A stretch of DNA of 42,348 nt, taken from the NCBI RefSeq assembly GCF_014641555.1, contig NZ_BMHY01000013.1, positions 1 through 42,348 on the forward strand, written 5' to 3'. Under the pieces are notes generated by a model. It made no database searches, was not told where the DNA came from, and saw only the letters and a list, made by a program, of their open reading frames with translations. Both the position numbers and the translations under genes were made by a program. Shown here in pieces: positions 1 through 7,561 of the stretch. Position 1 is the first letter of the stretch. Every line of letters begins with the position of its first letter. Origin of the DNA: Paenibacillus radicis (ex Gao et al. 2016) (lineage in GTDB: Bacteria > Bacillota > Bacilli > Paenibacillales > Paenibacillaceae).

Positions 1-175
1 CGGAGTGATGGTATTGCATAAGAGTAGAAGTGGGAATCGGAGTGATGGTATTGCATAAGAGTGGAAGTGGGAAGCGGGGTGACGGTATTGCATAAGAGTA
101 GAAGTGTACAGTGGAGTAACAGTCGTGCAGAAGAGTAGCAAGTCGGGTAGTCGAGTTACAGTAGAGCAGTGAAGG
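1..175. repeat. 37-bp tandem repeat, about 4.5 units, decaying
   Basis: Units begin at 1, 38, 75 and 112, all exactly 37 bp apart, and a poorly matching fifth begins near 151. Units 1 and 2 are almost identical, unit 3 diverges at its end, and units 4 and 5 are degenerate. The common core is GGTATTGCATAAGAGTAGAAG. The period is not a multiple of 3, so it is not a coding repeat. There are no spacers between units, so it is not CRISPR. The array probably continues beyond the left edge. Confidence 0.85.
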
Positions 176-346
176 GCAGGCATCTGATAACAGGTAATAA
201 GAGCTTGAATACCCGTCTCACTGAAGCTAAATATGTATAAGGTGACTCCAAAAGTCTCTGGTTATGGAGGGGCTCGTTCATCTAACGTTCATTTTTGGAT
301 GATATATTCGTCCTTATTCATGACCGATAGAGAGGTGGATGCGCCC

Positions 347-1831
347 ATGAAAAAGTGGACGTTATGGATTGGAGTTATTGTTATTCTGGTTGCAGCAGGT
401 GCGGGAGCGTATTATTATTTTTTTCGCGATAAAACGGCGGAGACGCAGAAGCCAACTGCGCAGACGGTAAAGGCGACGAAAGGCAATATTGAAGTGAAAA
501 TCAGCGGGACGGGTTCGGTTACGGCTGATGATCGCGCGACGGTAATGGCAGGAACTAGCGGAACGGTGAAGTCGGTAGGCTTCAAGGTTGGCGACATCGT
601 CAAAAAGGGACAAGTGCTCGTTACATTCGAATCTGCAGATGTCAGCAGCCAGATTAAGAAAATGGAGCTGTCGATTAAAAAGCAGGATATGCAGATGGAG
701 CAGTATCAAACGCAGTACAAGCAGGCAACGGGCACAGAAAATGAAGATACGCAGAAGGCATCTATCGTGAATAACATAGACATGTTGAAGCTGGACATGG
801 AGCAGAACAAAGCGGATCTCGCTGATTTGTATAAACAGCAGTCCGAGGTGAAGCAAGTGACGGCTCCGATTGGCGGCCAAATTACAACGGGTGACATTGC
901 AGTGGGCGACGAGCTGCAGGGGAATGCAACCGTTGCTGAAATTGTAGATTATGCCGCTCTGAAGTTCAAAATTCAGGTGGATGAATTGGATATGCCGAAA
1001 ATGAAGGTCGGGCAAGCCGTACGCGTTAACTTGAACGCATTGCCGGAAAAAACGTTTGAAGGCACGGTTGAGGAGCTTGCAAAAGAAGGTACGTCCTCAA
1101 ACGGAGTTGCAGCGTACGACGTGACGATTGGACTTGCAGAGACGGAAGGTATCATCGCCGGAATGTCAGGCCAAGCAGATATCGTAATTGATTCGAAGAA
1201 GGATGTTGTCGTGGTGCCAGTGGCAGCCGTACTCCAAATGATGGGCAAATCATTTGTGCGAGTGCCGGATGATGGCGGTACAGCGGTTGGAACGCAAGGT
1301 TCTCAGCAAGGAACCGGTTCAGGCCAGGCGGGTTTACAAGGTGGTCAAGGCTCCCAAGGTGCACAGGGAGCACAAGGAACCGAGGGCACTAAAGGATCTC
1401 AAGGAACTCAAGAAACTCAAGAAACTCAAGGTACCCAAGGTACCCAAGGAACTCAAGGCACCCAAGGCACCCAAGGCGGGCGCACCGGCGGCGGAGCTGC
1501 GGGAAGCGGGGCTGCATCAGGCAGAGCCGGACAAGCGAACCGGATGCCGGGCGCTGCATTAGGCGGGAAAATGGTCGAAGTAACGACCGGGATTAGCGAT
1601 GAGACATACGTTGAAATTGTATCCGGACTGAAGGAAGGCGATTCCGTTCTGATTGCGCTGCCGCAAGGAACGGTCGGAACCAGTACTTCTTCTTCCTCGC
1701 AGCAGCAAATGTTCCCTGGCGGAATGGGCGGATTTGGCGGAAGCGCTGGAGGGTTCGGCGGAGGTGGAGGGTTCTCCGGCGGCGGAACGACACGCGCGAG
1801 CAGCGGCGGATTTGGCGGTGGCGGCCGATGA
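347..1831 (+). CDS. ABC exporter membrane fusion protein (HlyD/MacA/YknX type)
   Basis: This 494-aa protein would link an ABC permease to the cell exterior in a MacB/YknYZ-type efflux system. ATG 347 is chosen because AGAGGTGG at 331-338 lies 8 nt upstream; an in-frame start at 233 lacks such a site. Residues 5-25 form a membrane anchor. A lipoyl/barrel half-motif (about 60-95), an alpha-helical hairpin rich in K/Q/M (about 98-165), the second half-motif (about 170-195) and a beta-barrel (about 200-300) follow, as in the RND/HlyD family. Unusually, about residues 313-380 are collagen-like Gly-X-Y triplets, mostly GTQ and GSQ, and the last 40 residues are Gly/Ser-rich. The stop codon overlaps the ATPase start (ATGA). 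The substrate is unknown; macrolide or peptide export, or envelope stress relief, are family precedents only. Confidence 0.88.
   Translation: MKKWTLWIGVIVILVAAGAGAYYYFFRDKTAETQKPTAQTVKATKGNIEVKISGTGSVTADDRATVMAGTSGTVKSVGFKVGDIVKKGQVLVTFESADVSSQIKKMELSIKKQDMQMEQYQTQYKQATGTENEDTQKASIVNNIDMLKLDMEQNKADLADLYKQQSEVKQVTAPIGGQITTGDIAVGDELQGNATVAEIVDYAALKFKIQVDELDMPKMKVGQAVRVNLNALPEKTFEGTVEELAKEGTSSNGVAAYDVTIGLAETEGIIAGMSGQADIVIDSKKDVVVVPVAAVLQMMGKSFVRVPDDGGTAVGTQGSQQGTGSGQAGLQGGQGSQGAQGAQGTEGTKGSQGTQETQETQGTQGTQGTQGTQGTQGGRTGGGAAGSGAASGRAGQANRMPGAALGGKMVEVTTGISDETYVEIVSGLKEGDSVLIALPQGTVGTSTSSSSQQQMFPGGMGGFGGSAGGFGGGGGFSGGGTTRASSGGFGGGGR
1400..1471 (+). repeat. 9-bp coding minisatellite (Gly-Thr-Gln triplets)
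   Basis: Eight contiguous 9-bp units of the form CAAGGNACN (two read CAAGAAACT) encode the GTQ/ETQ triplets inside the membrane fusion protein. The unit is a multiple of 3, so copy-number change would keep the frame. Related less regular triplets extend both ways, roughly 1285-1480. Confidence 0.85.
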
Positions 1832-2589
1832 CAGCAGAAGCGAGCCGCGAGGTTTTGATCGACATTAAGGGTGTGTCCAAATCCTATGTGATGGGACGCG
1901 AGACGGTAACGGTGCTGCATCAAGTGTCGCTGCAGGTGCATCGGGGCGACTTTGTAGCCATCGTTGGGCCATCGGGCTCTGGCAAGTCAACACTGATGAA
2001 TGTGATTGGCTGTTTGGATACACCTTCAGAAGGCAGCTACAAGCTGGATGGGGTAGAGGTTAGAGGGCAAAACGACAATAAGCTGGCGCAAATCCGCAAC
2101 AGCAAAATCGGATTTATTTTTCAAGGATTCCATCTGCTGCCTCGTTTAACCGCTTTGGAAAACTGCGAGCTCCCGCTCATCTATCGGGGGTTGTCTGCCA
2201 AAGAAAGGCGGGAGCGTTCGTCCAATGCATTGAAGCAGGTGGGGCTTGGCGAACGGATGCATCATCGTCCCAGCGAGCTGTCGGGCGGCCAGCAGCAGCG
2301 TGTTGCTATTGCTCGCGCGCTGGCGACGCATCCGCCGATTTTGCTGGCGGATGAACCGACCGGTGCGCTGGATTCGAAAACTGGCCAAGAAGTGCTGGCG
2401 ATGATTGAGCAGCTTAACCGGGAAGGCCATACGATCGTGCTTATTACGCATGATATGGATGTGGCCAAACGAGCGGGGCGGACGGTCGTTATTCGTGACG
2501 GGGTGCTCAGCGAGGAAAGGGGTGGCGCGAATGAAGCTCACACAAGGCTTCCGAATGGCGTTCAAGAGCGTCTTATCGAACAAGCTTAG
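1828..2589 (+). CDS. ABC transporter ATP-binding protein (MacB/LolD/YknY type)
   Basis: A 253-aa cytoplasmic ATPase that powers the adjacent permease. It shows Walker A GPSGSGKST at residues 47-55, the Q-loop segment IFQGFHLLPRLTALEN, the signature LSGGQQQR near 151-158, Walker B ILLADEPT near 170-178 and the H-loop LITHD near 207-211. The ALDSKTG D-loop and the GCLDTP segment are typical of the MacB/LolD/FtsE branch. The ATG overlaps the stop of the fusion-protein gene by 4 nt, and the 3' end overlaps the permease gene by 59 nt, so the three genes should be translated as a coupled operon. All catalytic motifs are intact. Confidence 0.95.
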   Translation: MTAEASREVLIDIKGVSKSYVMGRETVTVLHQVSLQVHRGDFVAIVGPSGSGKSTLMNVIGCLDTPSEGSYKLDGVEVRGQNDNKLAQIRNSKIGFIFQGFHLLPRLTALENCELPLIYRGLSAKERRERSSNALKQVGLGERMHHRPSELSGGQQQRVAIARALATHPPILLADEPTGALDSKTGQEVLAMIEQLNREGHTIVLITHDMDVAKRAGRTVVIRDGVLSEERGGANEAHTRLPNGVQERLIEQA

Positions 2590-3703
2590 AACCTCTCTCT
2601 CCATGCTTGGCATATTGATTGGCGTTGCTACCGTAATTGCGCTTGTTGCAATGGGTAAAGGTTCATCGAATCAGGTAGAGGAGCAAGTGTCCAGCTTGGG
2701 GACGAATTTGCTGTCCATTACAATTACAGGCCGGGGAACAGAAACTTCGTTGTCCAAGGATGAGGCAATGGCTTTTGCCGACCTGCCGAATGTGGAAGGG
2801 GTATCCCCCGTTGTCAGCAGCAGTCTGTCGGTAAAATATAAGACGACCAGCACGAACGTTACGGTGGAGGGCATTACGCCGGAATATGAGGATGTCAATG
2901 ATTTTAGCGTTCAGACGGGCCGTTACATTGTACCAATAGATGAGAGCAATAGTCAGAAGGTGGCCTTAATCGGCGTTTCCACTGCGGAAGAATTATTCGG
3001 CACAGACGATCCGCTTGGAAAAGTTATTTTGCTCAACGGCTACCGGTTTACAATTGTAGGTCTGCTGGAGGCGAAAGGCAGCTCGCTTTCGGGCTCCAAC
3101 GACGAGAAGGTGCTTATACCTCTATCGACTGCTCAGCGGCTTTTCAAAAGTGTCGGTGTGCGCACGGTTTATGTGAAGGTGACGCAGCTTGATTTAATGA
3201 ACACGGTCGTTGCGATGCTGGAGGCGAAGCTGACGGAGAAATTCCGCGGCGACACAAGCAGCTACCGGGTATTTAATCAGCAGGATGCGATGGAGACGCT
3301 GAATTCGGTTAACAAAACGATGAATACGATGCTGCTCTACGTTGCAGCGATTTCACTTATCGTAGGCGGCATAGGCATTATGAACATTATGCTAGTCTCG
3401 GTGACGGAAAGAACGCGGGAGATTGGCATTCGCAAATCACTGGGAGCGAAGCGGCGCGATATATTATTTCAGTTTCTGGTAGAGGCGGTTACGATAAGCG
3501 GACTTGGCGGTCTATTGGGTATCGGTATTGGTTATATCGCATCGATCGTAATTGGAAGAGTCATGGGAACGCATACCGAGGTTCCTTTCAATACGGTGAT
3601 GATCGCCTTTGCTTTCTCAGCGGTTGTAGGCGTCGTATTCGGTATATTCCCAGCGAATAAAGCCGCCCGGTTACGCCCAGTGGACGCGCTGCGCCACGAT
3701 TAA
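2531..3703 (+). CDS. ABC transporter permease (MacB/FtsX type, YknZ-like)
   Basis: A 390-aa membrane permease. ATG 2531 is chosen because a purine-rich site (GAGGAAAGGGG, about 2510-2521) precedes it and the product then begins MKLTQGFRMAFKSVLSNKLRTS, the usual start of this family. The first membrane segment is about residues 22-43. A large extracytoplasmic MacB-type core (about 45-265) follows, then three membrane segments at the C-terminus (about 275-300, 325-350, 360-380) with the conserved RTREIGIRKSLGAKRRDI loop. This is the canonical four-helix type VII ABC topology. It is the last gene of the tripartite operon; no terminator is visible before spoIID. Confidence 0.93.
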   Translation: MKLTQGFRMAFKSVLSNKLRTSLSMLGILIGVATVIALVAMGKGSSNQVEEQVSSLGTNLLSITITGRGTETSLSKDEAMAFADLPNVEGVSPVVSSSLSVKYKTTSTNVTVEGITPEYEDVNDFSVQTGRYIVPIDESNSQKVALIGVSTAEELFGTDDPLGKVILLNGYRFTIVGLLEAKGSSLSGSNDEKVLIPLSTAQRLFKSVGVRTVYVKVTQLDLMNTVVAMLEAKLTEKFRGDTSSYRVFNQQDAMETLNSVNKTMNTMLLYVAAISLIVGGIGIMNIMLVSVTERTREIGIRKSLGAKRRDILFQFLVEAVTISGLGGLLGIGIGYIASIVIGRVMGTHTEVPFNTVMIAFAFSAVVGVVFGIFPANKAARLRPVDALRHD

Positions 3704-3721
3704 CGTTGCCTTGGAAAAAGT

Positions 3722-3749
3722 TCTATCCTATCATTTTCGCTCATAGTAT
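3722..3749 (+). promoter_or_regulatory. Possible SigE-type promoter for spoIID
   Basis: TCTATCC at 3722-3728 and CATAGTAT at 3742-3749 are separated by 13 bp. The -10 resembles the SigE consensus CATACAnT with two mismatches, and the -35 is poor. It is supported mainly by SigE control of spoIID in Bacillus subtilis. Confidence 0.3.
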
Positions 3750-3811
3750 AGACCATCAGGCTAAGAGAGAGCGTGCTTTCGCCTCGCCTCGAACTGGATG
3801 GGAGACTAGCG

Positions 3812-4963
3812 ATGAAGCGAATGATAGGAAGAGCGGCGGCTCGCGGCCGGCGCAGACTGCGGCCCGCTGCGGCCCAGTGGCTAACGCTGTTCGGTATTGG
3901 CATTATGCTCGGTATAACGCTCGCTGCTTTTAAGCTGTCGGCAGCTGCGGTTGATGAGCATCGGGCAAAAGGGCGTCAAACGGCGATAGAGCAGGTTATT
4001 ATGCCGTCAAATGAACGGACTTCACCGGAAAAGCGGGACAAGCCGGACAGGGGACTGACAGCAGGCAAGGGAGAATCGGATTCGGAGCTGGAGCAGATCA
4101 TTGTCAGCGTCTATTTAACGAAAGAAAAGCGGATCGAACGTGTGCCACTCGAAGTATATGTGCGTGGTGTTGTTGCAGCAGAGATGCCGATGGACTTTGA
4201 ACTGGAGGCGTTAAAAGCGCAGGCGATTGCGGCTCGCACCTATATTGTTAGACGCCTGGCACTTCATGACAGCAGCGGGATGCCGCAAGGGAATGAAGCC
4301 AAGGGGGCGAAAGTAACAGATACGGTGGATCATCAAGTATATGTGCCGCTTGCTGAGCTGACGAAACGATGGCCAGAGGACAAACGAACAAGCTATAGTG
4401 AAAAGCTGAAGCAGGCAATCGATCAGACGAAGGGACGTATTATTACGTATGAAGGCGAGCCCATTCAAGCGGTTTTCTTTTCCACTAGCAATGGCTATAC
4501 CGAGAATTCGGAGGATTACTGGGTACAGGAGATTCCTTATTTGCGAAGTGTGGCTAGCCCCTGGGATAAAGAACTTTCGCCCCGTTACAAGGAAACGATT
4601 CAATTTGATCTAGCTGAATTCTATCGAAAGCTTGGGATCGAGGCTGATGGCAGCGGGAAGCCTGTCATTCGCGTTATCCATAAAACGGCTGGTGACCGTA
4701 TCGGTGATTTGATAGTCGGGAAGAAGCGGCTGACCGGCAGAGAGGTGCGAGAGAAGCTAGGACTAGCCTCCTCTCAATTCATCTGGACGATAAAGGAAGA
4801 TTCTATTACCTTTACGACTTACGGCTACGGGCATGGCGTCGGGATGAGCCAGTGGGGTGCGAATGGGATGGCTAAGACAGGAGTTAAGGCGGAGGACATT
4901 CTGGCCCACTATTATTCTGGAACGAAGGTCGAGCAAGCTTCGAAGCTAGCGAGCCGCTATTGA
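3812..4963 (+). CDS. spoIID: Stage II sporulation protein D, lytic transglycosylase
   Basis: A 383-aa homologue of SpoIID, the mother-cell lytic transglycosylase of the SpoIID/M/P machine that remodels septal peptidoglycan during engulfment. A membrane anchor (about residues 19-40) follows a very basic N-terminus, then a charged linker. The SpoIID domain begins near VPLEVYVRGVVAAEMP (about 110-126); Glu124 in AAEMP aligns with the reported catalytic Glu of the B. subtilis enzyme. The LKAQAIAARTY segment and the C-terminal GYGHGVGMSQWGA motif (about 338-352) are intact. ATG 3812 is preferred for its GGGAGA site 6 nt upstream; GTG 3773, in frame, would add 13 residues and has a weaker site. The neighbouring spoIIQ and spoIIID support the role. 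Confidence 0.95.
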   Translation: MKRMIGRAAARGRRRLRPAAAQWLTLFGIGIMLGITLAAFKLSAAAVDEHRAKGRQTAIEQVIMPSNERTSPEKRDKPDRGLTAGKGESDSELEQIIVSVYLTKEKRIERVPLEVYVRGVVAAEMPMDFELEALKAQAIAARTYIVRRLALHDSSGMPQGNEAKGAKVTDTVDHQVYVPLAELTKRWPEDKRTSYSEKLKQAIDQTKGRIITYEGEPIQAVFFSTSNGYTENSEDYWVQEIPYLRSVASPWDKELSPRYKETIQFDLAEFYRKLGIEADGSGKPVIRVIHKTAGDRIGDLIVGKKRLTGREVREKLGLASSQFIWTIKEDSITFTTYGYGHGVGMSQWGANGMAKTGVKAEDILAHYYSGTKVEQASKLASRY

Positions 4964-5010
4964 AGAAAAGTATGAAGCCTTTGGAAAATATAAAAATAGT
5001 ATTACCTCAC

Positions 5011-5039
5011 GTATAAAGCTAGACATACTGGCAACAATG
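5011..5039 (+). promoter_or_regulatory. SigF/SigG-type promoter for spoIIQ
   Basis: GTATA at 5011-5015 and GGCAACAATG at 5030-5039, 14 bp apart, match the forespore SigF pattern (GywTA, then GGnrAnAnT) well, with a spacer 1 bp short of the usual 15. The leader would be very short because the ribosome site GTGAGGTGA is at 5044-5052. B. subtilis spoIIQ is known to be forespore-transcribed. Confidence 0.55.
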
Positions 5040-5058
5040 GCTAGTGAGGTGATAGCAA

Positions 5059-5790
5059 ATGAATGAAAATCAAAACAAACCAAAGCAAGAAGCTCCCAAA
5101 AATGCAATGGGAGAGGCATCTGCCGCTAAATCTAGCAACGGGGTGAAAAAGCTGCTGACGCGGAAATGGGTAGCGCCTGCAGTATTTATGGCCGCGGCAG
5201 CAATTATCGTAACCTTAATGTGGATCTATCAGGGAGCGGATGACAGCAAGCAGACTTCCACTAACGAGACCGTTCAGACTGAAGCCACTAAAGGCGGCGA
5301 AGCAGTAAAACCGACTGACAAAGAGCTCGAAGGCATTCGTAAGGGCGAGAAGCTGGCATGGCCGGTAGCGAACGTGGAGGATCTGCAAGTAGAGCTTCCA
5401 TTCTATGATGAAACCGCAAGCGACGAAGATAAGGCGAAGGCGGTCGTTCAAATGGGCGATACGTTCTCGGCGCATCTGGGCGTCGACCTGGTTGATCCGA
5501 ATGACCAGACGTTCCCGGTTCAAGCGGCGCTGTCCGGCAAGGTTACGCTGGTCGACAGACACCCTACGAACGGCAACACGGTTGAAATCAGCCATGGTGA
5601 CGGTCTCGTAACCGTGTACCAAAGCTTGAGTGAAATTTCGGTTGCAGTTGGCGACGAAGTGAAGCAAGGTACGATCATCGCCAAAGCAGGCCGCAATGAA
5701 TTGGAGCGCGATCTTGGCGTTCATCTCCACTTCGGCGTCCTCAGCAACAACGAAGCGATCAACCCGGTTACGGCAATCGCAGCGAAATAA
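5059..5790 (+). CDS. spoIIQ: Stage II sporulation protein Q (LytM/M23 domain)
   Basis: A 243-aa forespore membrane protein which, by family knowledge, pairs with SpoIIIAH across the septum. A hydrophilic N-terminus (1-37), one membrane helix (about 38-57), a linker, and a LytM/M23 domain (about 130-240) are visible. Zinc-ligand positions appear intact: His139-x3-Asp143 (HLGVD) and His222-x-His224 (HLH). The position that is usually YxHL is YQSL at 187-190, so the general catalytic His of active LytM enzymes is replaced by Ser189. The domain therefore could bind zinc but may not cleave peptide bridges. It lies 95 nt after spoIID, with its own likely promoter and a strong terminator after it. 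Confidence 0.93.
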   Translation: MNENQNKPKQEAPKNAMGEASAAKSSNGVKKLLTRKWVAPAVFMAAAAIIVTLMWIYQGADDSKQTSTNETVQTEATKGGEAVKPTDKELEGIRKGEKLAWPVANVEDLQVELPFYDETASDEDKAKAVVQMGDTFSAHLGVDLVDPNDQTFPVQAALSGKVTLVDRHPTNGNTVEISHGDGLVTVYQSLSEISVAVGDEVKQGTIIAKAGRNELERDLGVHLHFGVLSNNEAINPVTAIAAK

Positions 5791-5814
5791 GCTGAAAATA
5801 GTTCTTTAGTCGCA

Positions 5815-5845
5815 CAGGCAGGGGCCAAACCCCTGCCTGTTTCAT
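5815..5845 (+). terminator. Rho-independent terminator after spoIIQ
   Basis: CAGGCAGGGG (5815-5824) pairs perfectly with CCCCTGCCTG (5830-5839) around a 5-nt loop, followed by a T-rich tail. Confidence 0.9.
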
Positions 5846-5895
5846 GTTTTTATGAAAATTTTCGGCCAAACAGGCTTGTCAGGCTTGACCACAAA

Positions 5896-5923
5896 GAATA
5901 TATACCCGCTCCACTCATATAAT
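5896..5923 (+). promoter_or_regulatory. SigE-type promoter for spoIIID
   Basis: GAATATA (5896-5902), 13 bp, CATATAAT (5916-5923). The -35 matches the SigE consensus KMATATT at 6 of 7 positions and the -10 matches CATACAnT at 7 of 8. SigE control of spoIIID is established in B. subtilis. Confidence 0.7.
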
Positions 5924-5956
5924 GTACCAAACTATCTCGAGTAGGGAGGCGGGAAC

Positions 5957-6244
5957 GTGCACGATTACATCAAAGAGCGCACCATTAAAATAGGCCGTTG
6001 CATCGTTGAAACGAAGCATACGGTGCGAACGATCGCCAAAGAGTTCGGCGTTTCCAAAAGCACGGTGCATAAGGATTTAACCGAGCGCTTGCCGGAAATT
6101 AACCCCGACCTGGCTGACCAGGTCAAGCACATTCTCGAGTACCACAAATCAATCCGGCACTTGAGAGGGGGAGAAGCAACGAAAATTAAATACAAGAAGA
6201 CGAGCACGAAAAAGAGGGAAGTTCTAGCTGCAGGCAAAAGTTAA
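5957..6244 (+). CDS. spoIIID: Sporulation transcription factor SpoIIID
   Basis: A 95-aa DNA-binding regulator that reshapes the SigE regulon in the mother cell. It begins at GTG 5957 with AGGGAGG at 5943-5949. The N-terminal sequence MHDYIKERTIKIGRCIVE, the helix-turn-helix (about residues 23-45, VRTIAKEFGVSKSTVHKDL) and the basic C-terminal tail (KIKYKKTSTKKR) are characteristic of SpoIIID, which is about 93 aa in Bacillus. As in Bacillus it lies directly upstream of mbl. Confidence 0.96.
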   Translation: MHDYIKERTIKIGRCIVETKHTVRTIAKEFGVSKSTVHKDLTERLPEINPDLADQVKHILEYHKSIRHLRGGEATKIKYKKTSTKKREVLAAGKS

Positions 6245-6379
6245 TTTTTTTCGATATTATTTGCATTATAATAGAGGATTTTATTGCTTTTTGGCGAATA
6301 ATGTATGCTAGCGGTTTCTGCGTCATGGGAACTAAATTGAACGAGATGCCTACATTATTCGTTGGAGGACTTAAGCCTT

Positions 6380-7381
6380 ATGCTGAGCAAGGACATTGGT
6401 ATTGATTTGGGTACAGCAAATGTATCCATTCATGTAAAAGGAAAAGGCGTAGTTCTTGACGAGCCTTCTGTCGTCGCGATTGAAAGCGATACGAAAAAAG
6501 TGCTGGCCGTTGGTGAAGAGGCCCATCGCATGGTTGGCCGTACACCGGGCAACATCATTGCGATTCGTCCGCTGCGCGACGGGGTTATTGCGGATTTCGA
6601 AATTACGGAAATTATGCTTAAAGCGTTTATCGATCGGGTTGAAGGCCGGAAATGGTTCAGTCGTCCCCGTATTCTGATCTGTGCTCCTGCGAATATTACT
6701 TCTGTCGAGCAGAAGGCGATTCGCGAGGCAGCGGAACGGAGCGGGGCGAAGGAGGTTTATTTGGAAGAGGAGCCAAAGGCTGCCGCAATCGGGGCTGGAA
6801 TGGATATTTTCCAGCCCAGCGGCAACATGGTCGTCGATATTGGGGGCGGTACGACAGATGTGGCCGTGCTGTCGATGGGGGATGTCGTAACGGCATCTTC
6901 AATTAAAGTTGCAGGGGACAAGTTTGACGCAGCCATCATGAAGTATATCAAGGACAAGTACCGCCTGCTGATCGGCGAGCGGACAAGCGAGGAAATCAAG
7001 ATCAAGATCGGCACCGTGCATGAGGGAGGCCGTCGTGAGGAGATCGATATCCGCGGTCGCGATATGGTGTCTGGTTTGCCGCTAACGCTTACGATTCACT
7101 CGGACGAGATTCGCGAAGCGCTGTGGGATCCGGTGATGTCTATCGTCTCCGCAGCAAAGACCGTTCTGGAGCGGACACCGCCTGAATTATCTGCCGATAT
7201 TATTGATCGGGGCGTTATTCTGACCGGAGGCGGCGCGCTGCTTGACGGACTTGATGCGCTGTTATCCTCTGAGCTTAAGGTTCCAGTGCTTATCGCTGAG
7301 GATCCGATGCACTGTGTTGTTAAAGGAACTGGCATTCTGCTCGATAATTTGGACAAGCTCGGCAAAAAAGCGCGACTGTAG
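6380..7381 (+). CDS. mbl: MreB-like actin homologue Mbl
   Basis: A 333-aa cytoskeletal ATPase, the same length as B. subtilis Mbl, which organises lateral wall synthesis in rods. The actin-fold phosphate-1 motif (IGIDLGTANVSIHVKGKG), the ITSVEQKAIREAA segment, the phosphate-2 motif VVDIGGGTTDVAVLSMG and the adenosine motif GVILTGGGALLDGLD are all intact. ATG 6380 is chosen because TTGGAGGAC at 6362-6370 supplies the ribosome site; a TTG at 6362 inside that site is not credible. It is called Mbl rather than MreB because of the spoIIID-mbl-flhO-flhP order. No convincing dedicated promoter was found in the 135-nt gap. Confidence 0.94.
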   Translation: MLSKDIGIDLGTANVSIHVKGKGVVLDEPSVVAIESDTKKVLAVGEEAHRMVGRTPGNIIAIRPLRDGVIADFEITEIMLKAFIDRVEGRKWFSRPRILICAPANITSVEQKAIREAAERSGAKEVYLEEEPKAAAIGAGMDIFQPSGNMVVDIGGGTTDVAVLSMGDVVTASSIKVAGDKFDAAIMKYIKDKYRLLIGERTSEEIKIKIGTVHEGGRREEIDIRGRDMVSGLPLTLTIHSDEIREALWDPVMSIVSAAKTVLERTPPELSADIIDRGVILTGGGALLDGLDALLSSELKVPVLIAEDPMHCVVKGTGILLDNLDKLGKKARL

Positions 7382-7478
7382 GCAGGTTTTAAGCGGACGG
7401 CAGGACCGGCTTGCGCGGGTAGGGCGCCATGGGGGGCGCGCCGAGGCGTAAATTGGGTCGAAGGTCGCATGAACAAGC

Positions 7479-7508
7479 TATTACGGCGATTGCGTCAGAA
7501 GCCGATAT
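7479..7508 (+). promoter_or_regulatory. SigD-type promoter for flhO-flhP
   Basis: GCCGATAT at 7501-7508 is an exact match to the flagellar SigD -10 consensus. The corresponding -35 window (about 7479-7485, TATTACG) matches TAAA poorly. It is located 53 nt before flhO, where a SigD promoter is known in B. subtilis. Confidence 0.6.
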
Positions 7509-7561
7509 TATAGAGTAGGAATACGGCTTCAATTACGGACCGGCCGGGGAGGCGACAGCTT

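Noticed and set aside
1..175. CRISPR array
   Set aside because: The 37-bp units are directly contiguous with no spacers, and no cas genes are visible.
233..346. 38-residue N-terminal extension of the fusion protein
   Set aside because: No ribosome site at 233, whereas ATG 347 has one and begins a normal membrane anchor.
1453..1941. 162-aa minus-strand and 102-aa plus-strand frames over the Gly-rich region
   Set aside because: Pro/Leu- and Lys/Val-rich shadows of the GTQ repeat and Gly-rich tail; no ribosome sites.
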